11,960 bases of DNA from UMGS1649 sp045637095 (GTDB lineage: Bacteria > Bacillota > Clostridia > TANB77 > CAG-465), in assembly GCA_045637095.1 (NCBI GenBank), contig JAZTYX010000015.1:1-11960 (forward strand), written 5' to 3'. This document shows positions 1-7,686 of this stretch, one piece after another. The translations under genes and the position numbers were made by a program. The stretch's first letter is position 1. Each line of letters starts with the position of its first letter. A model generated the notes under the pieces. The model did no database searches, was not told where the DNA came from, and saw nothing but the letters and a program-made list of their open reading frames with translations.

Positions 1-1263
1 GATTTAACTACATTTAATTCCAATGAAGAGGTTGTAATTACCAAATTAAAGGGGATAGGGAATGTAATTATAGATGGAAATAAATTGAAAAATGGTGACA
101 GTATAAATATAGGTAAAATAGAGATTGAAAGAGATAATAAAATTGGGTTGGTAGTTAAAAAATTGTTTATTAAACATACTTTTGAAATAAACACGCTATC
201 ATCAACTTTTCCTAAGTATTCTTCTTATGGGGAAAGTAATTACGAAGGTGATTATTATTTAACAACTTTTTCAATGAACTATACAGGGGACCATTATATA
301 TTCATATTAAACAAACAAGGAAAAATTACTTACTATAAAAAAACTAATATGGTTTCTTTTGATTTCACAGCACATAAAAATAAAAATGGTGAAATACGAT
401 ACATGTATCTAGAAGGAAAGAAACCCAATTTTGAAGGCGCTACAAGTATAGTTGGATGTGAATTAGTAGTACTAGATGAAAAATATAAGGAAATAGATAG
501 AATTAAATATTTGAATAAAGATGGAACGTATTCACTATTAGATAATCATACATATATGTATATAGACGATGGACATTATATATTAACATCATATGTTTTA
601 AGAAAAATAGAAGATAAAAATGTTGACGTTTTAGATTGTTTAATACATGAAATAAAGGATGGAAAAGTTATATGGGAGTTTAATAGTGGAGATTATCCAT
701 ACCTTTATGATTGTACTACAGTTGAAGGAAAAGATTATATACACATAAATTCTATAGATATAGATAAAGATGATGGGAATATTATTTGTTCATTTAGAAA
801 TATTGATGCGTTAATCAAATTAGATAGAAAAACAGGGCAAATAATGTGGATGTTGGGCGGAAAGAAAGATGAATTTAATTTATCTAATGAAGAGAAATTT
901 TCAAAACAACATTCTTGGATTTCTATAGGAAACAATACATACTTTGTTTATGATAATGGAAATGAAAATAAAAGGACAAGAATTGTGAAATTTGTATTAG
1001 ACGAAAAGAACAAAAAGGTCGTAACATATAAGGAGTATAATACAAATATTTATGCAGTGATGATGGGCAGCATAAGAATAATAGATTTGGACAAACAAGT
1101 GAATTTAATTTGTTATGGTGGAAAGATAACTAAAACAAATACTGATTTTAGAAATATATATTTGGTAGAAGAGATAAATTTTATAACCAATAAATTAGAA
1201 TTTGGATTTACATTTTTAGACGGATATCAAATATATAATGCTAATAAAATAGATATTAACTAG
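1..1263 (+). CDS. Arylsulfotransferase-family (ASST) protein, 5'-truncated by window edge
   Basis: The reading frame is open from base 1, so the true start is upstream. An internal TTG at 85 is not needed as a start, because the upstream codons read as ordinary protein. The visible 420 codons look like the beta-propeller of the arylsulfotransferase/PAPS-independent sulfotransferase family, which moves sulfate from one phenolic sulfate ester to another phenol. Numbering from base 1, the HINSID motif has His248, SFRN has Arg266 and KQHSW has His304. The 18-residue His-to-Arg spacing equals that recalled for E. coli AssT (His356/Arg374). His304 would correspond to the catalytic His that is sulfated, and His125 (FTAH) may be a further active-site His. 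'DRKTGQIMWMLGG' is typical of the family. The signal or lipoprotein sequence is outside the window, so location is unknown. No T-tract terminator follows before the lepA promoter. Family assignment is firm; the substrate is unknown. Confidence 0.82.
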   Translation, partial: DLTTFNSNEEVVITKLKGIGNVIIDGNKLKNGDSINIGKIEIERDNKIGLVVKKLFIKHTFEINTLSSTFPKYSSYGESNYEGDYYLTTFSMNYTGDHYIFILNKQGKITYYKKTNMVSFDFTAHKNKNGEIRYMYLEGKKPNFEGATSIVGCELVVLDEKYKEIDRIKYLNKDGTYSLLDNHTYMYIDDGHYILTSYVLRKIEDKNVDVLDCLIHEIKDGKVIWEFNSGDYPYLYDCTTVEGKDYIHINSIDIDKDDGNIICSFRNIDALIKLDRKTGQIMWMLGGKKDEFNLSNEEKFSKQHSWISIGNNTYFVYDNGNENKRTRIVKFVLDEKNKKVVTYKEYNTNIYAVMMGSIRIIDLDKQVNLICYGGKITKTNTDFRNIYLVEEINFITNKLEFGFTFLDGYQIYNANKIDIN

Positions 1264-1274
1264 AATTTCTTTTA

Positions 1275-1308
1275 TTTACATTTTAGCTATTCTATGGTAA
1301 AATGTAAA
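1275..1308 (+). promoter_or_regulatory. lepA promoter embedded in an 11-bp perfect inverted repeat
   Basis: The -35 is TTTACA (1275-1280) and the -10 is TAAAAT (1298-1303), with a 17-bp spacer. The start of transcription should fall near 1310, just before the GGAGG at 1312-1316, so the leader would be only a few bases long. The arms TTTACATTTTA (1275-1285) and TAAAATGTAAA (1298-1308) are perfect reverse complements separated by 12 bases, so the repeat covers both promoter elements. No T-run follows, which argues against a terminator for the upstream gene. An operator is possible but unproven. Confidence 0.6.
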
Positions 1309-1322
1309 AACGGAGGATGAAA

Positions 1323-3128
1323 ATGTACGATATAAATAACATAAGAAACTTTAGTATAATTGCGCATATTGACCATGGTAAATCTACTGTTGCAGATAAG
1401 CTTTTAGAACTTACTGGAACAATAGAAAAAAGAGATTTAACAGCGCAGGTGCTAGACAATATGGATATAGAACGTGAAAGAGGAATTACAATTAAATCTC
1501 AAGCGGTTAGAATGAAATATACTAAAGATGGTAAGGAATATATATTAAATTTAATAGACACTCCAGGGCATGTAGACTTTAACTATGAGGTATCTCGTTC
1601 TTTAGCTGCGTGTGAAGGTGCAATACTTGTAGTAGATGCTTGCCAAGGTGTTGAAGCACAAACTTTAGCAAATGTATATTTAGCATTAGAAAACAACTTA
1701 GAAATTATACCAATAATAAATAAAATAGATTTACCTCAAGCAAGACCAGATGAGGTAAAAAATGAAATAGAAAATATAATAGGAATTGAAGCTATGGAAG
1801 CACCATGTGTATCTGCTAAGACTGGTATAAACATGGAACAAGTACTTGATGAAATAGTAGAAAAAGTGCCAGCTCCTAAAGGAGATATTAATGCTCCTAC
1901 AAAAGCTTTAATATTTGATTCTAAATATGATAACTATAAAGGTGTCGTAGTTCATGTAAGAATGGTGGATGGAACACTTAAACCTGGAGATAAAATAGTT
2001 GCAATGGCAAGTAAACGTGAATACGAAATAGTTGAAGTTGGATATTTTAAGCCTGGAGATTATGAACCTGCAAAAGTTCTTAATGCGGGTGAAGTTGGAT
2101 ATATTACAGCAAGCATTAAAGATATTTCGGATATTCGTGTTGGTGATACATTAACTATTAAATCTAATCCTGCGACTGAAGCGTTACCAGGATACAAAGA
2201 AGTAAAATCTATGGTATATGCAGGTATATTCCCAGCAGATGGAAGTGATTACGAAGAACTAAAAGAAGCATTGTTAAAACTTAAATTGAATGATGCATCG
2301 TTAAACTTTGAACTTGAATCTTCTGCAGCATTAGGACATGGATTTAGATGTGGATTCTTAGGACTTCTTCATATGGAAATAATTGAAGAAAGAATAGAAA
2401 GAGAATATGGTATAAATATAATTACAACTGCACCATCGGTTATATACAAAATACATAAAACAAATGGTGAAGAACTAGAACTATATAATCCAGCAGATTT
2501 ACCTTCTGCGCAAGAAATAGATTATATGGAAGAACCAGTAGCAAAAGCGGAGATTATAGTGCCAAAAGAATACGTTGGTAATGTAATGGAACTTTGCACT
2601 GAAAGAAGAAGTGATTACATCAATATGAAATATATAGATGATAACAGAGTGTGCTTAGAATACAATATGCCACTAAATGAAATTATCTATGATTTCTTTA
2701 ACAGCTTAAAATCTAGAACAAGAGGATATGCTTCTTTTGATTACGAGATATCTCATTATCAAAGAGCACATCTAGTAAAACTAGATATATTATTAAATGG
2801 AGATGTAGTTGATGCTTTATCTTTTATAGTACATAGAGCTAAGGCGGAAACAAGAGGTAGAAAGATTGCAGAAAAACTTAAAGAAGTTATTCCAAGGCAA
2901 TTATTTGAAATACCAATACAAGCAGCTATAGGCGGAAAAGTAGTAGCACGTGAAACAGTAAGAGCTATGAGAAAAGACGTTTTAGCTAAATGTTATGGTG
3001 GCGATATAAGTAGAAAGAAAAAGCTTCTTGAAAAACAAAAAGAAGGAAAGAAAAGAATGCGTCAAGTTGGTAGCGTAGAGCTTCCATCAGAAGCGTTTAT
3101 GACAGTCCTTAAAGTAGATGATAATTAG
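1323..3128 (+). CDS. lepA: Elongation factor 4 (LepA), ribosome back-translocase GTPase
   Basis: LepA/EF-4 is a ribosome-binding translational GTPase related to EF-G, linked to back-translocation and to 30S biogenesis. The start is placed at the second ATG (1323), giving 601 aa, because GGAGG (1312-1316) lies 6 nt before it; the ATG at 1317 touches the Shine-Dalgarno and has no spacing. Motifs, in this numbering: P-loop AHIDHGKS with Lys20, switch I region ERGIT, G3 DTPGH at 79-83, G4 NKID at 133-136 and G5 SAK. Domain II, the EF-G-like alpha/beta domains (including GHGFRCGFLGLLHMEI) and the basic LepA C-terminal domain (KKKLLEKQKEGKKRMRQVG) follow in order. Length is normal for the family and the frame is intact. 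It is monocistronic here, with its own promoter and terminator, rather than next to hemW as in many Firmicutes. Confidence 0.97.
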   Translation: MYDINNIRNFSIIAHIDHGKSTVADKLLELTGTIEKRDLTAQVLDNMDIERERGITIKSQAVRMKYTKDGKEYILNLIDTPGHVDFNYEVSRSLAACEGAILVVDACQGVEAQTLANVYLALENNLEIIPIINKIDLPQARPDEVKNEIENIIGIEAMEAPCVSAKTGINMEQVLDEIVEKVPAPKGDINAPTKALIFDSKYDNYKGVVVHVRMVDGTLKPGDKIVAMASKREYEIVEVGYFKPGDYEPAKVLNAGEVGYITASIKDISDIRVGDTLTIKSNPATEALPGYKEVKSMVYAGIFPADGSDYEELKEALLKLKLNDASLNFELESSAALGHGFRCGFLGLLHMEIIEERIEREYGINIITTAPSVIYKIHKTNGEELELYNPADLPSAQEIDYMEEPVAKAEIIVPKEYVGNVMELCTERRSDYINMKYIDDNRVCLEYNMPLNEIIYDFFNSLKSRTRGYASFDYEISHYQRAHLVKLDILLNGDVVDALSFIVHRAKAETRGRKIAEKLKEVIPRQLFEIPIQAAIGGKVVARETVRAMRKDVLAKCYGGDISRKKKLLEKQKEGKKRMRQVGSVELPSEAFMTVLKVDDN

Positions 3129-3159
3129 AAAAACAATTGGCAAAAAATAACACATAAAA

Positions 3160-3196
3160 AGCGGATTTGATTTATCAAATTCGCTTGTCTTTTTTT
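3160..3196 (+). terminator. Intrinsic terminator of lepA
   Basis: AGCGGATTTGAT (3160-3171) pairs with ATCAAATTCGCT (3174-3185) with one G-U pair; the innermost A-T pairs open to form the loop. A T-tract follows at 3190-3196, 32 bases after the lepA stop codon. Confidence 0.88.
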
Positions 3197-3213
3197 AGCG
3201 TTAATGATAAGAT
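3185..3213 (+). promoter_or_regulatory. Probable promoter of the subtilase operon
   Basis: TTGTCT (3185-3190), a 17-bp spacer, and TAAGAT (3208-3213) preceded by TG one base upstream (extended -10). The -35 overlaps the tail of the lepA terminator. An alternative pair is TTAATG (3201-3206) with TATATA (3223-3228). The Shine-Dalgarno AAGGGGG at 3228-3234 stands 6 nt before the ATG at 3241. Confidence 0.5.
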
Positions 3214-3240
3214 TAAAATACGTATATAAGGGGGAAACAT

Positions 3241-6200
3241 ATGAAGAAAGAGGCAAAGATATTACTTGCCGTTTTTATGATGTTTGTTGTATCAATAACT
3301 ACATTACATTATAATGGTAAAGATATAAATACATCTAGTTTAATAAACATAAATGAGTGTTCGAATGCATTTATGGAGAAATATTTTACTGAGATGAGTA
3401 AAATAGCAGAAGAGGACAAGCCCAATATTCTTATCGTTACCAGCAAAACGAAAATAGCAACTACATATGGTGCAAAAAATGTAATAGCTGCACCAAATAA
3501 TCAATATATGCTGGTGTACGATTCTAAAGAAGCAAAAGATGAGGCCAAAGAAAAATTAACAAAATCAAAAGGTCTTGTTTCAGTAGAAGAGAATATAGAA
3601 TATAAAATATCTGCATATAATTCTTGGGGAGTAACATCAACAGGAATGGATCAAGCTTCAGCTAGACTAGAAGCGCGCGCAGGTAAAGATGATATAGTTG
3701 TAGCAATAATAGATACAGGTCTTGATGTATCACTATTTAAGAGTAAGTATCCTAATAAATTAGCGGGAACATATAACGCTCTTACTAATAGTACATCACA
3801 ATCAGCAATGACAGATGAAAATAGTCACGGAACTCATATAGCAGGAACAATAGCAGAAAGTACACCATCAAATGTAAAGATACTTCCAGCAAAAGCGTCA
3901 AGTGGTTCATCTTTAATGTCTACGGATATAATAAGAGCAATAAATTATATAGTAGATAATAAAGCGGCAGATGTAATAAATATGAGCTATGGCTCTTATT
4001 CGCCACATAACGCAACACATGTAGCAATACAAGCAGCAACAGAAGCTGGCATAATATGTGTAGCAGCTGCAGGAAATGAAGAATTAGCTCAAAAAGCATA
4101 TCCAGCTGGATATCCAGAAACTATAGCAGTATCTGCAATAGATTCAATGAATTCAATAGCAAGTTTCTCTAACGTAGGCTCAAACATAGATTTTGCAGCG
4201 CCAGGCGTGAATATTAATAGTATAAATGGGTACAAAAGCGGTACTTCAATGGCAACACCACACGTTGCAGCTGCAGCAGCAATAGTAAAAAGTTATAATG
4301 AAGATTTTACTAAAGAGCAAGTAATGGAAATATTAAAATCTAATGCAGTAGATTTAGGAACTCCAGGTTGGGATTATATATTTGGATATGGAGCAATAAG
4401 TTTTATAGATTTTGATTATTGTACATGTAATTGTTCAACTTGCGATAGTGTTGCATGCGAAGGTTGTTCGTGTGTTTCATGCAAACACAAAGACATAACA
4501 AAAAATATAACTAGTATTTATGTTTCAAAATTAGTTCAAGAAACATATAACTATGGAACAGTTTCTAACCTAGCAAATACAGAACTTAAATTATATTACA
4601 GTTCTGGAAACTTAACTAAAAAATTAGGCGAGTTAGAAGATGTAACAATAACAGGATATGATCCATATAAATATACAAGTCAAGTGGTAACAATATCATA
4701 TGCAGGTAAGAGTACGCAAGTAACAATTCCAGCAAGAACAGAGCCACAATCTTTCTGGACATACCAAGTAACAGATGGAACAAACATTAAACTTACAGGA
4801 ATGAGAGCAACTCCAGTTAAATGGTTGCACATACCTGAAAAAATAGGAAGCTATACAGTAACTGGAATAGGTAGTGCTTTATTTAAAGCAAAAGAATTAT
4901 CTTTAGTAACTATGCCAAGTACAGTAACAAGTATAGAAGCTGAAGCGTTTGCAAGCTCTACAGTAAGAGAAATAAAAGCTGGCGCTAGCACATTAACATT
5001 AGGAGCTAAAGCTTTTTCAAAAGCTACTAATTTAGAAAAGATTAATTCGTATGTTAAACTAACAGGAACAGATACTTTTGAAGAATGTTATTCATTAACA
5101 GACGTAGTATTATCTACTAGTAACACTATAATACCAAGCGGATCATTCTATTTATGTACTAATTTAGGAAGTATAACGATACCAACGGCTGTAACAACTA
5201 TTGGAGATTATGCTTTTACAAATACAAGAATAAATAATTTAGTAATACCAAACAATGTAACAAGTATAGGTCAGGCGGCATTTGCTAATTCATTTAATTT
5301 GGAGACATTAAAATTATCTACAACGTTAAAAACAATAGGAGAGGGTGGATTTGCATCAGCAGCTAATCTGCAAGCACTAAGTATACCAGCAACTGTAACA
5401 AGCATAGGAAAAGATGCATTTAGAACATGTACGGGCCTTAAGACAATTACTGTAGCAAGCGGAAATACATATTATGATAGTAGAGAAAGTTGTAATGCGT
5501 TAATAGATAGCACTACAAATACATTAATAATAGGAACAAATAATACAGCAGTTGTACCAAGTACAGTAAAGACAATAGGTGAGATGGCATTTGCGTTTAA
5601 TCATCTTTTATATGAAATAAAGATTTCTGAAGGTGTAACAACAATAAAGCCAAATGCGTTTTATAATGCATATTATTTACAACAAGCAATATTACCAGAG
5701 TCTTTAACGACAATCGGAACTGGTGCATTTAATTACACACCATACTTAATGCTTTGGGTACATAGCGGTTCTTATGGTAAAACATATGCAACAAGCAATA
5801 GCAGAGCGTATAGATGTTATAATCCAAATGAACTCAAGGTAACAGGAATTAAAGCATCATATACTGCTTTTGAGAAGGTATCTACATCAGGAATGTATAT
5901 AACTGCAAAATATTCAGATTATGATGGTACAAGAACTGAATATATAACAAGCGGTATAACAATAGGATATACTGGTTCAAATACAAGTTTAAGAGCAACA
6001 GATACCTACATAACAATAAGCGCATATAACAATATTGGATATCATATAACAGGAAGAGTGAATGTAACAGTAAATAAAGCAACTCCAACTTATGTGGTTC
6101 CAACAGGACTTTCTGGAGTAGAAGGCCAAAAATTGTCTGAAATAGTATTACCTACCGGATTTAGTTGGCAAAGTCCAAATACAGTGCTGTCTGGTGTGGG

Positions 6201-7683
6201 AAATAAGACATATAAGGTTAATTATACGCCAACAGACACTGCAAACTATAATACAGTAATTGGTATAGATGTAACTATTACGGTAGTTGTAGGAAAGAAT
6301 ATAATAACACCAACAATAACGGTATCAGACAAAACATATGATGGTAAATTAAGTATAGATGTAGCAACTATTAAAGTTGCAGAACTTAAATCTACTGAAT
6401 ATACAGTAATGTTAGCAACATTATCTTCAGCAAATGTTGGTACTGTTAATGCAACAATTAAAATAAAGCTAACAAATGACAAGTTCAAAACAACTGCATT
6501 TGCAGGAAACACACAAGAATATGAAACTACAGTTAGTATGAAAATAGTTCATGCAAAAGTTGCATACCCTACACGTGTGGATAAAGAATATGTATATAAT
6601 GGGAAAGAGCAAACTTTTGAACTAACAGGATTTGATTCAAACATAATGAGCATTACTGGAAACAAGAGAACAAATGCTGGTAGTCAAACAGTTACAGTAA
6701 AACTTACAAATTCAAATTATACATGGACAGATGGAACTAAAAATAATTTAGCTTTTGTATTTGAAATAGACAAAGCAAATATTGTGTATATAGCAGAAGA
6801 TGGACATTATGTTGTGGACGGAAAAGGTCATGGGATAAATGTTCTTGTAACAAATCCTACTACAGCTACTATAACATACATGGATGCATCAGGAAATTAT
6901 ACGTTAGCTACTATGCCTACGTATACGACAGCTGGTACATATACAATTAAATTTAAGATATCTGCAGGAGACAACTATAACGAAGTGTTAGATGAACGTA
7001 AGGTATATATCTATGCAGAGGGGATAATAAATAAGACTAAAGATAAAGAAGTAATATATGATGGATTAGAACATACATTAACAATGGATATAAATATTGG
7101 TGGAGTAACAATTAAATATTCTGTAGGAAATACAAAATATGATTTAGATAAACAACCAATGTTTAAGGATGTTGGAGAATATGTAGTAAACTACAAGATA
7201 GAAAAAACAGGTTTACAAACAGTTTACGGTAGCAATAAAGTTAAAATCTATGGAGTAAAAACAACAGGTACTTCATTAAGAATAGATGGTAAATATCTTA
7301 AAATAAAAGATTTTAATACTAATTATACAGATATTAAAAACAAATTAAACATATATGCACCAAGTTACACAATTCTTGCTCACGACAAAAATGGAGTGGA
7401 TAAGAATACTAGTACAATGTTTACAGGAGACTTTATCTCTATATACATAACTAGTGCGCTAGATTTTAAGGAGTTAAAATACACTGTAGTGGTATTAGGA
7501 GATGCGGATTTAGATGGAAAGATATCGGCGTTAGACTATGTAACTATTAAAAATCATATAATGGGAGCCCAAAAGATAAAAGGTGAAATAGATTTAATAG
7601 CTGCAGACGCAGATGATGACGGAAAGATATCTGCTGTTGACTATGTAAGTATTAAAAATCATATAATGAACGGAGGAAAATAA
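3241..7683 (+). CDS. Secreted multidomain S8 subtilisin-like protease with LRRs, Ig-like domains and C-terminal dockerin
   Basis: This 1480-aa protein starts with a Sec signal peptide (basic MKKEAK, hydrophobic to about residue 21). Next is an inhibitor-I9-like propeptide (about 45-120), then a peptidase S8 domain (about 130-385) with Asp158 (DTGLD), His196 (NSHGTHIAGT), oxyanion Asn279 (AAGNE) and Ser336 (GTSMATPH). All catalytic residues are present. Residues 394-414 hold eight cysteines. Residues 501-861 are BspA-type LRR_5 repeats, including the familiar YYDSRESCNAL insert at 744-754. About 862-945 is Ig-like, and about 947-1340 holds four or five small beta modules of the MBG/YDG type (KTYDGK, YNGKEQTF, IYDGLEHT). 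The C-terminus is a type I dockerin (1420-1480) with Ca-loop residues D1421/D1423/D1425/D1432 and D1456/D1458/D1460/D1467. Inference: an extracellular protease docked to a cohesin-bearing scaffold through its C-terminus. The substrate is unknown. First gene of a two-gene operon. Confidence 0.93.
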   Translation: MKKEAKILLAVFMMFVVSITTLHYNGKDINTSSLININECSNAFMEKYFTEMSKIAEEDKPNILIVTSKTKIATTYGAKNVIAAPNNQYMLVYDSKEAKDEAKEKLTKSKGLVSVEENIEYKISAYNSWGVTSTGMDQASARLEARAGKDDIVVAIIDTGLDVSLFKSKYPNKLAGTYNALTNSTSQSAMTDENSHGTHIAGTIAESTPSNVKILPAKASSGSSLMSTDIIRAINYIVDNKAADVINMSYGSYSPHNATHVAIQAATEAGIICVAAAGNEELAQKAYPAGYPETIAVSAIDSMNSIASFSNVGSNIDFAAPGVNINSINGYKSGTSMATPHVAAAAAIVKSYNEDFTKEQVMEILKSNAVDLGTPGWDYIFGYGAISFIDFDYCTCNCSTCDSVACEGCSCVSCKHKDITKNITSIYVSKLVQETYNYGTVSNLANTELKLYYSSGNLTKKLGELEDVTITGYDPYKYTSQVVTISYAGKSTQVTIPARTEPQSFWTYQVTDGTNIKLTGMRATPVKWLHIPEKIGSYTVTGIGSALFKAKELSLVTMPSTVTSIEAEAFASSTVREIKAGASTLTLGAKAFSKATNLEKINSYVKLTGTDTFEECYSLTDVVLSTSNTIIPSGSFYLCTNLGSITIPTAVTTIGDYAFTNTRINNLVIPNNVTSIGQAAFANSFNLETLKLSTTLKTIGEGGFASAANLQALSIPATVTSIGKDAFRTCTGLKTITVASGNTYYDSRESCNALIDSTTNTLIIGTNNTAVVPSTVKTIGEMAFAFNHLLYEIKISEGVTTIKPNAFYNAYYLQQAILPESLTTIGTGAFNYTPYLMLWVHSGSYGKTYATSNSRAYRCYNPNELKVTGIKASYTAFEKVSTSGMYITAKYSDYDGTRTEYITSGITIGYTGSNTSLRATDTYITISAYNNIGYHITGRVNVTVNKATPTYVVPTGLSGVEGQKLSEIVLPTGFSWQSPNTVLSGVGNKTYKVNYTPTDTANYNTVIGIDVTITVVVGKNIITPTITVSDKTYDGKLSIDVATIKVAELKSTEYTVMLATLSSANVGTVNATIKIKLTNDKFKTTAFAGNTQEYETTVSMKIVHAKVAYPTRVDKEYVYNGKEQTFELTGFDSNIMSITGNKRTNAGSQTVTVKLTNSNYTWTDGTKNNLAFVFEIDKANIVYIAEDGHYVVDGKGHGINVLVTNPTTATITYMDASGNYTLATMPTYTTAGTYTIKFKISAGDNYNEVLDERKVYIYAEGIINKTKDKEVIYDGLEHTLTMDINIGGVTIKYSVGNTKYDLDKQPMFKDVGEYVVNYKIEKTGLQTVYGSNKVKIYGVKTTGTSLRIDGKYLKIKDFNTNYTDIKNKLNIYAPSYTILAHDKNGVDKNTSTMFTGDFISIYITSALDFKELKYTVVVLGDADLDGKISALDYVTIKNHIMGAQKIKGEIDLIAADADDDGKISAVDYVSIKNHIMNGGK
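4741..5822 (+). repeat. BspA/Treponema-type leucine-rich repeat array within the protease
   Basis: Residues 501-861 of the protease carry about ten degenerate units of roughly 20-24 residues with the LRR_5 pattern, in which a hydrophobic strand leads into I-P-x-x-V-T-x-I-G-x-x-A-F. Clear copies include IPTAVTTIGDYAF, IPNNVTSIGQAAF, IPATVTSIGKDAF and LPESLTTIGTGAF. Such arrays are common on surface proteins of gut and oral bacteria and mediate protein or glycan binding. Here they probably target the protease or form a rigid spacer. Confidence 0.85.
7498..7683 (+). other. Type I dockerin domain (C-terminus of the protease)
   Basis: Two 24-residue-class segments, GDADLDGKISALDYVTIKNH and ADADDDGKISAVDYVSIKNH, form the duplicated EF-hand-like F-helix repeats of a dockerin, which binds cohesins with calcium. 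Calcium ligands D1421/D1423/D1425/D1432 and D1456/D1458/D1460/D1467 are all present. The two repeats are nearly identical, which would allow the dual binding mode known for type I dockerins. The linker between repeats is short (MGAQKIKGEIDLI). Confidence 0.9.
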
Positions 7684-7686
7684 TAA

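Noticed and set aside
735..935. Short minus-strand open frame within the arylsulfotransferase gene
   Set aside because: Antisense to conserved active-site coding sequence, with no ribosome binding site.
1317..1322. ATG at 1317 as the lepA start
   Set aside because: It abuts the GGAGG motif with zero spacing; the ATG at 1323 has a 6-nt spacing and the usual LepA N-terminus.
5882..6512. Two minus-strand open frames (5882-6103 and 6246-6512) inside the protease gene
   Set aside because: Low-complexity Leu/Tyr- or Val/Thr-rich products antisense to a continuous coding frame, with no start signals.
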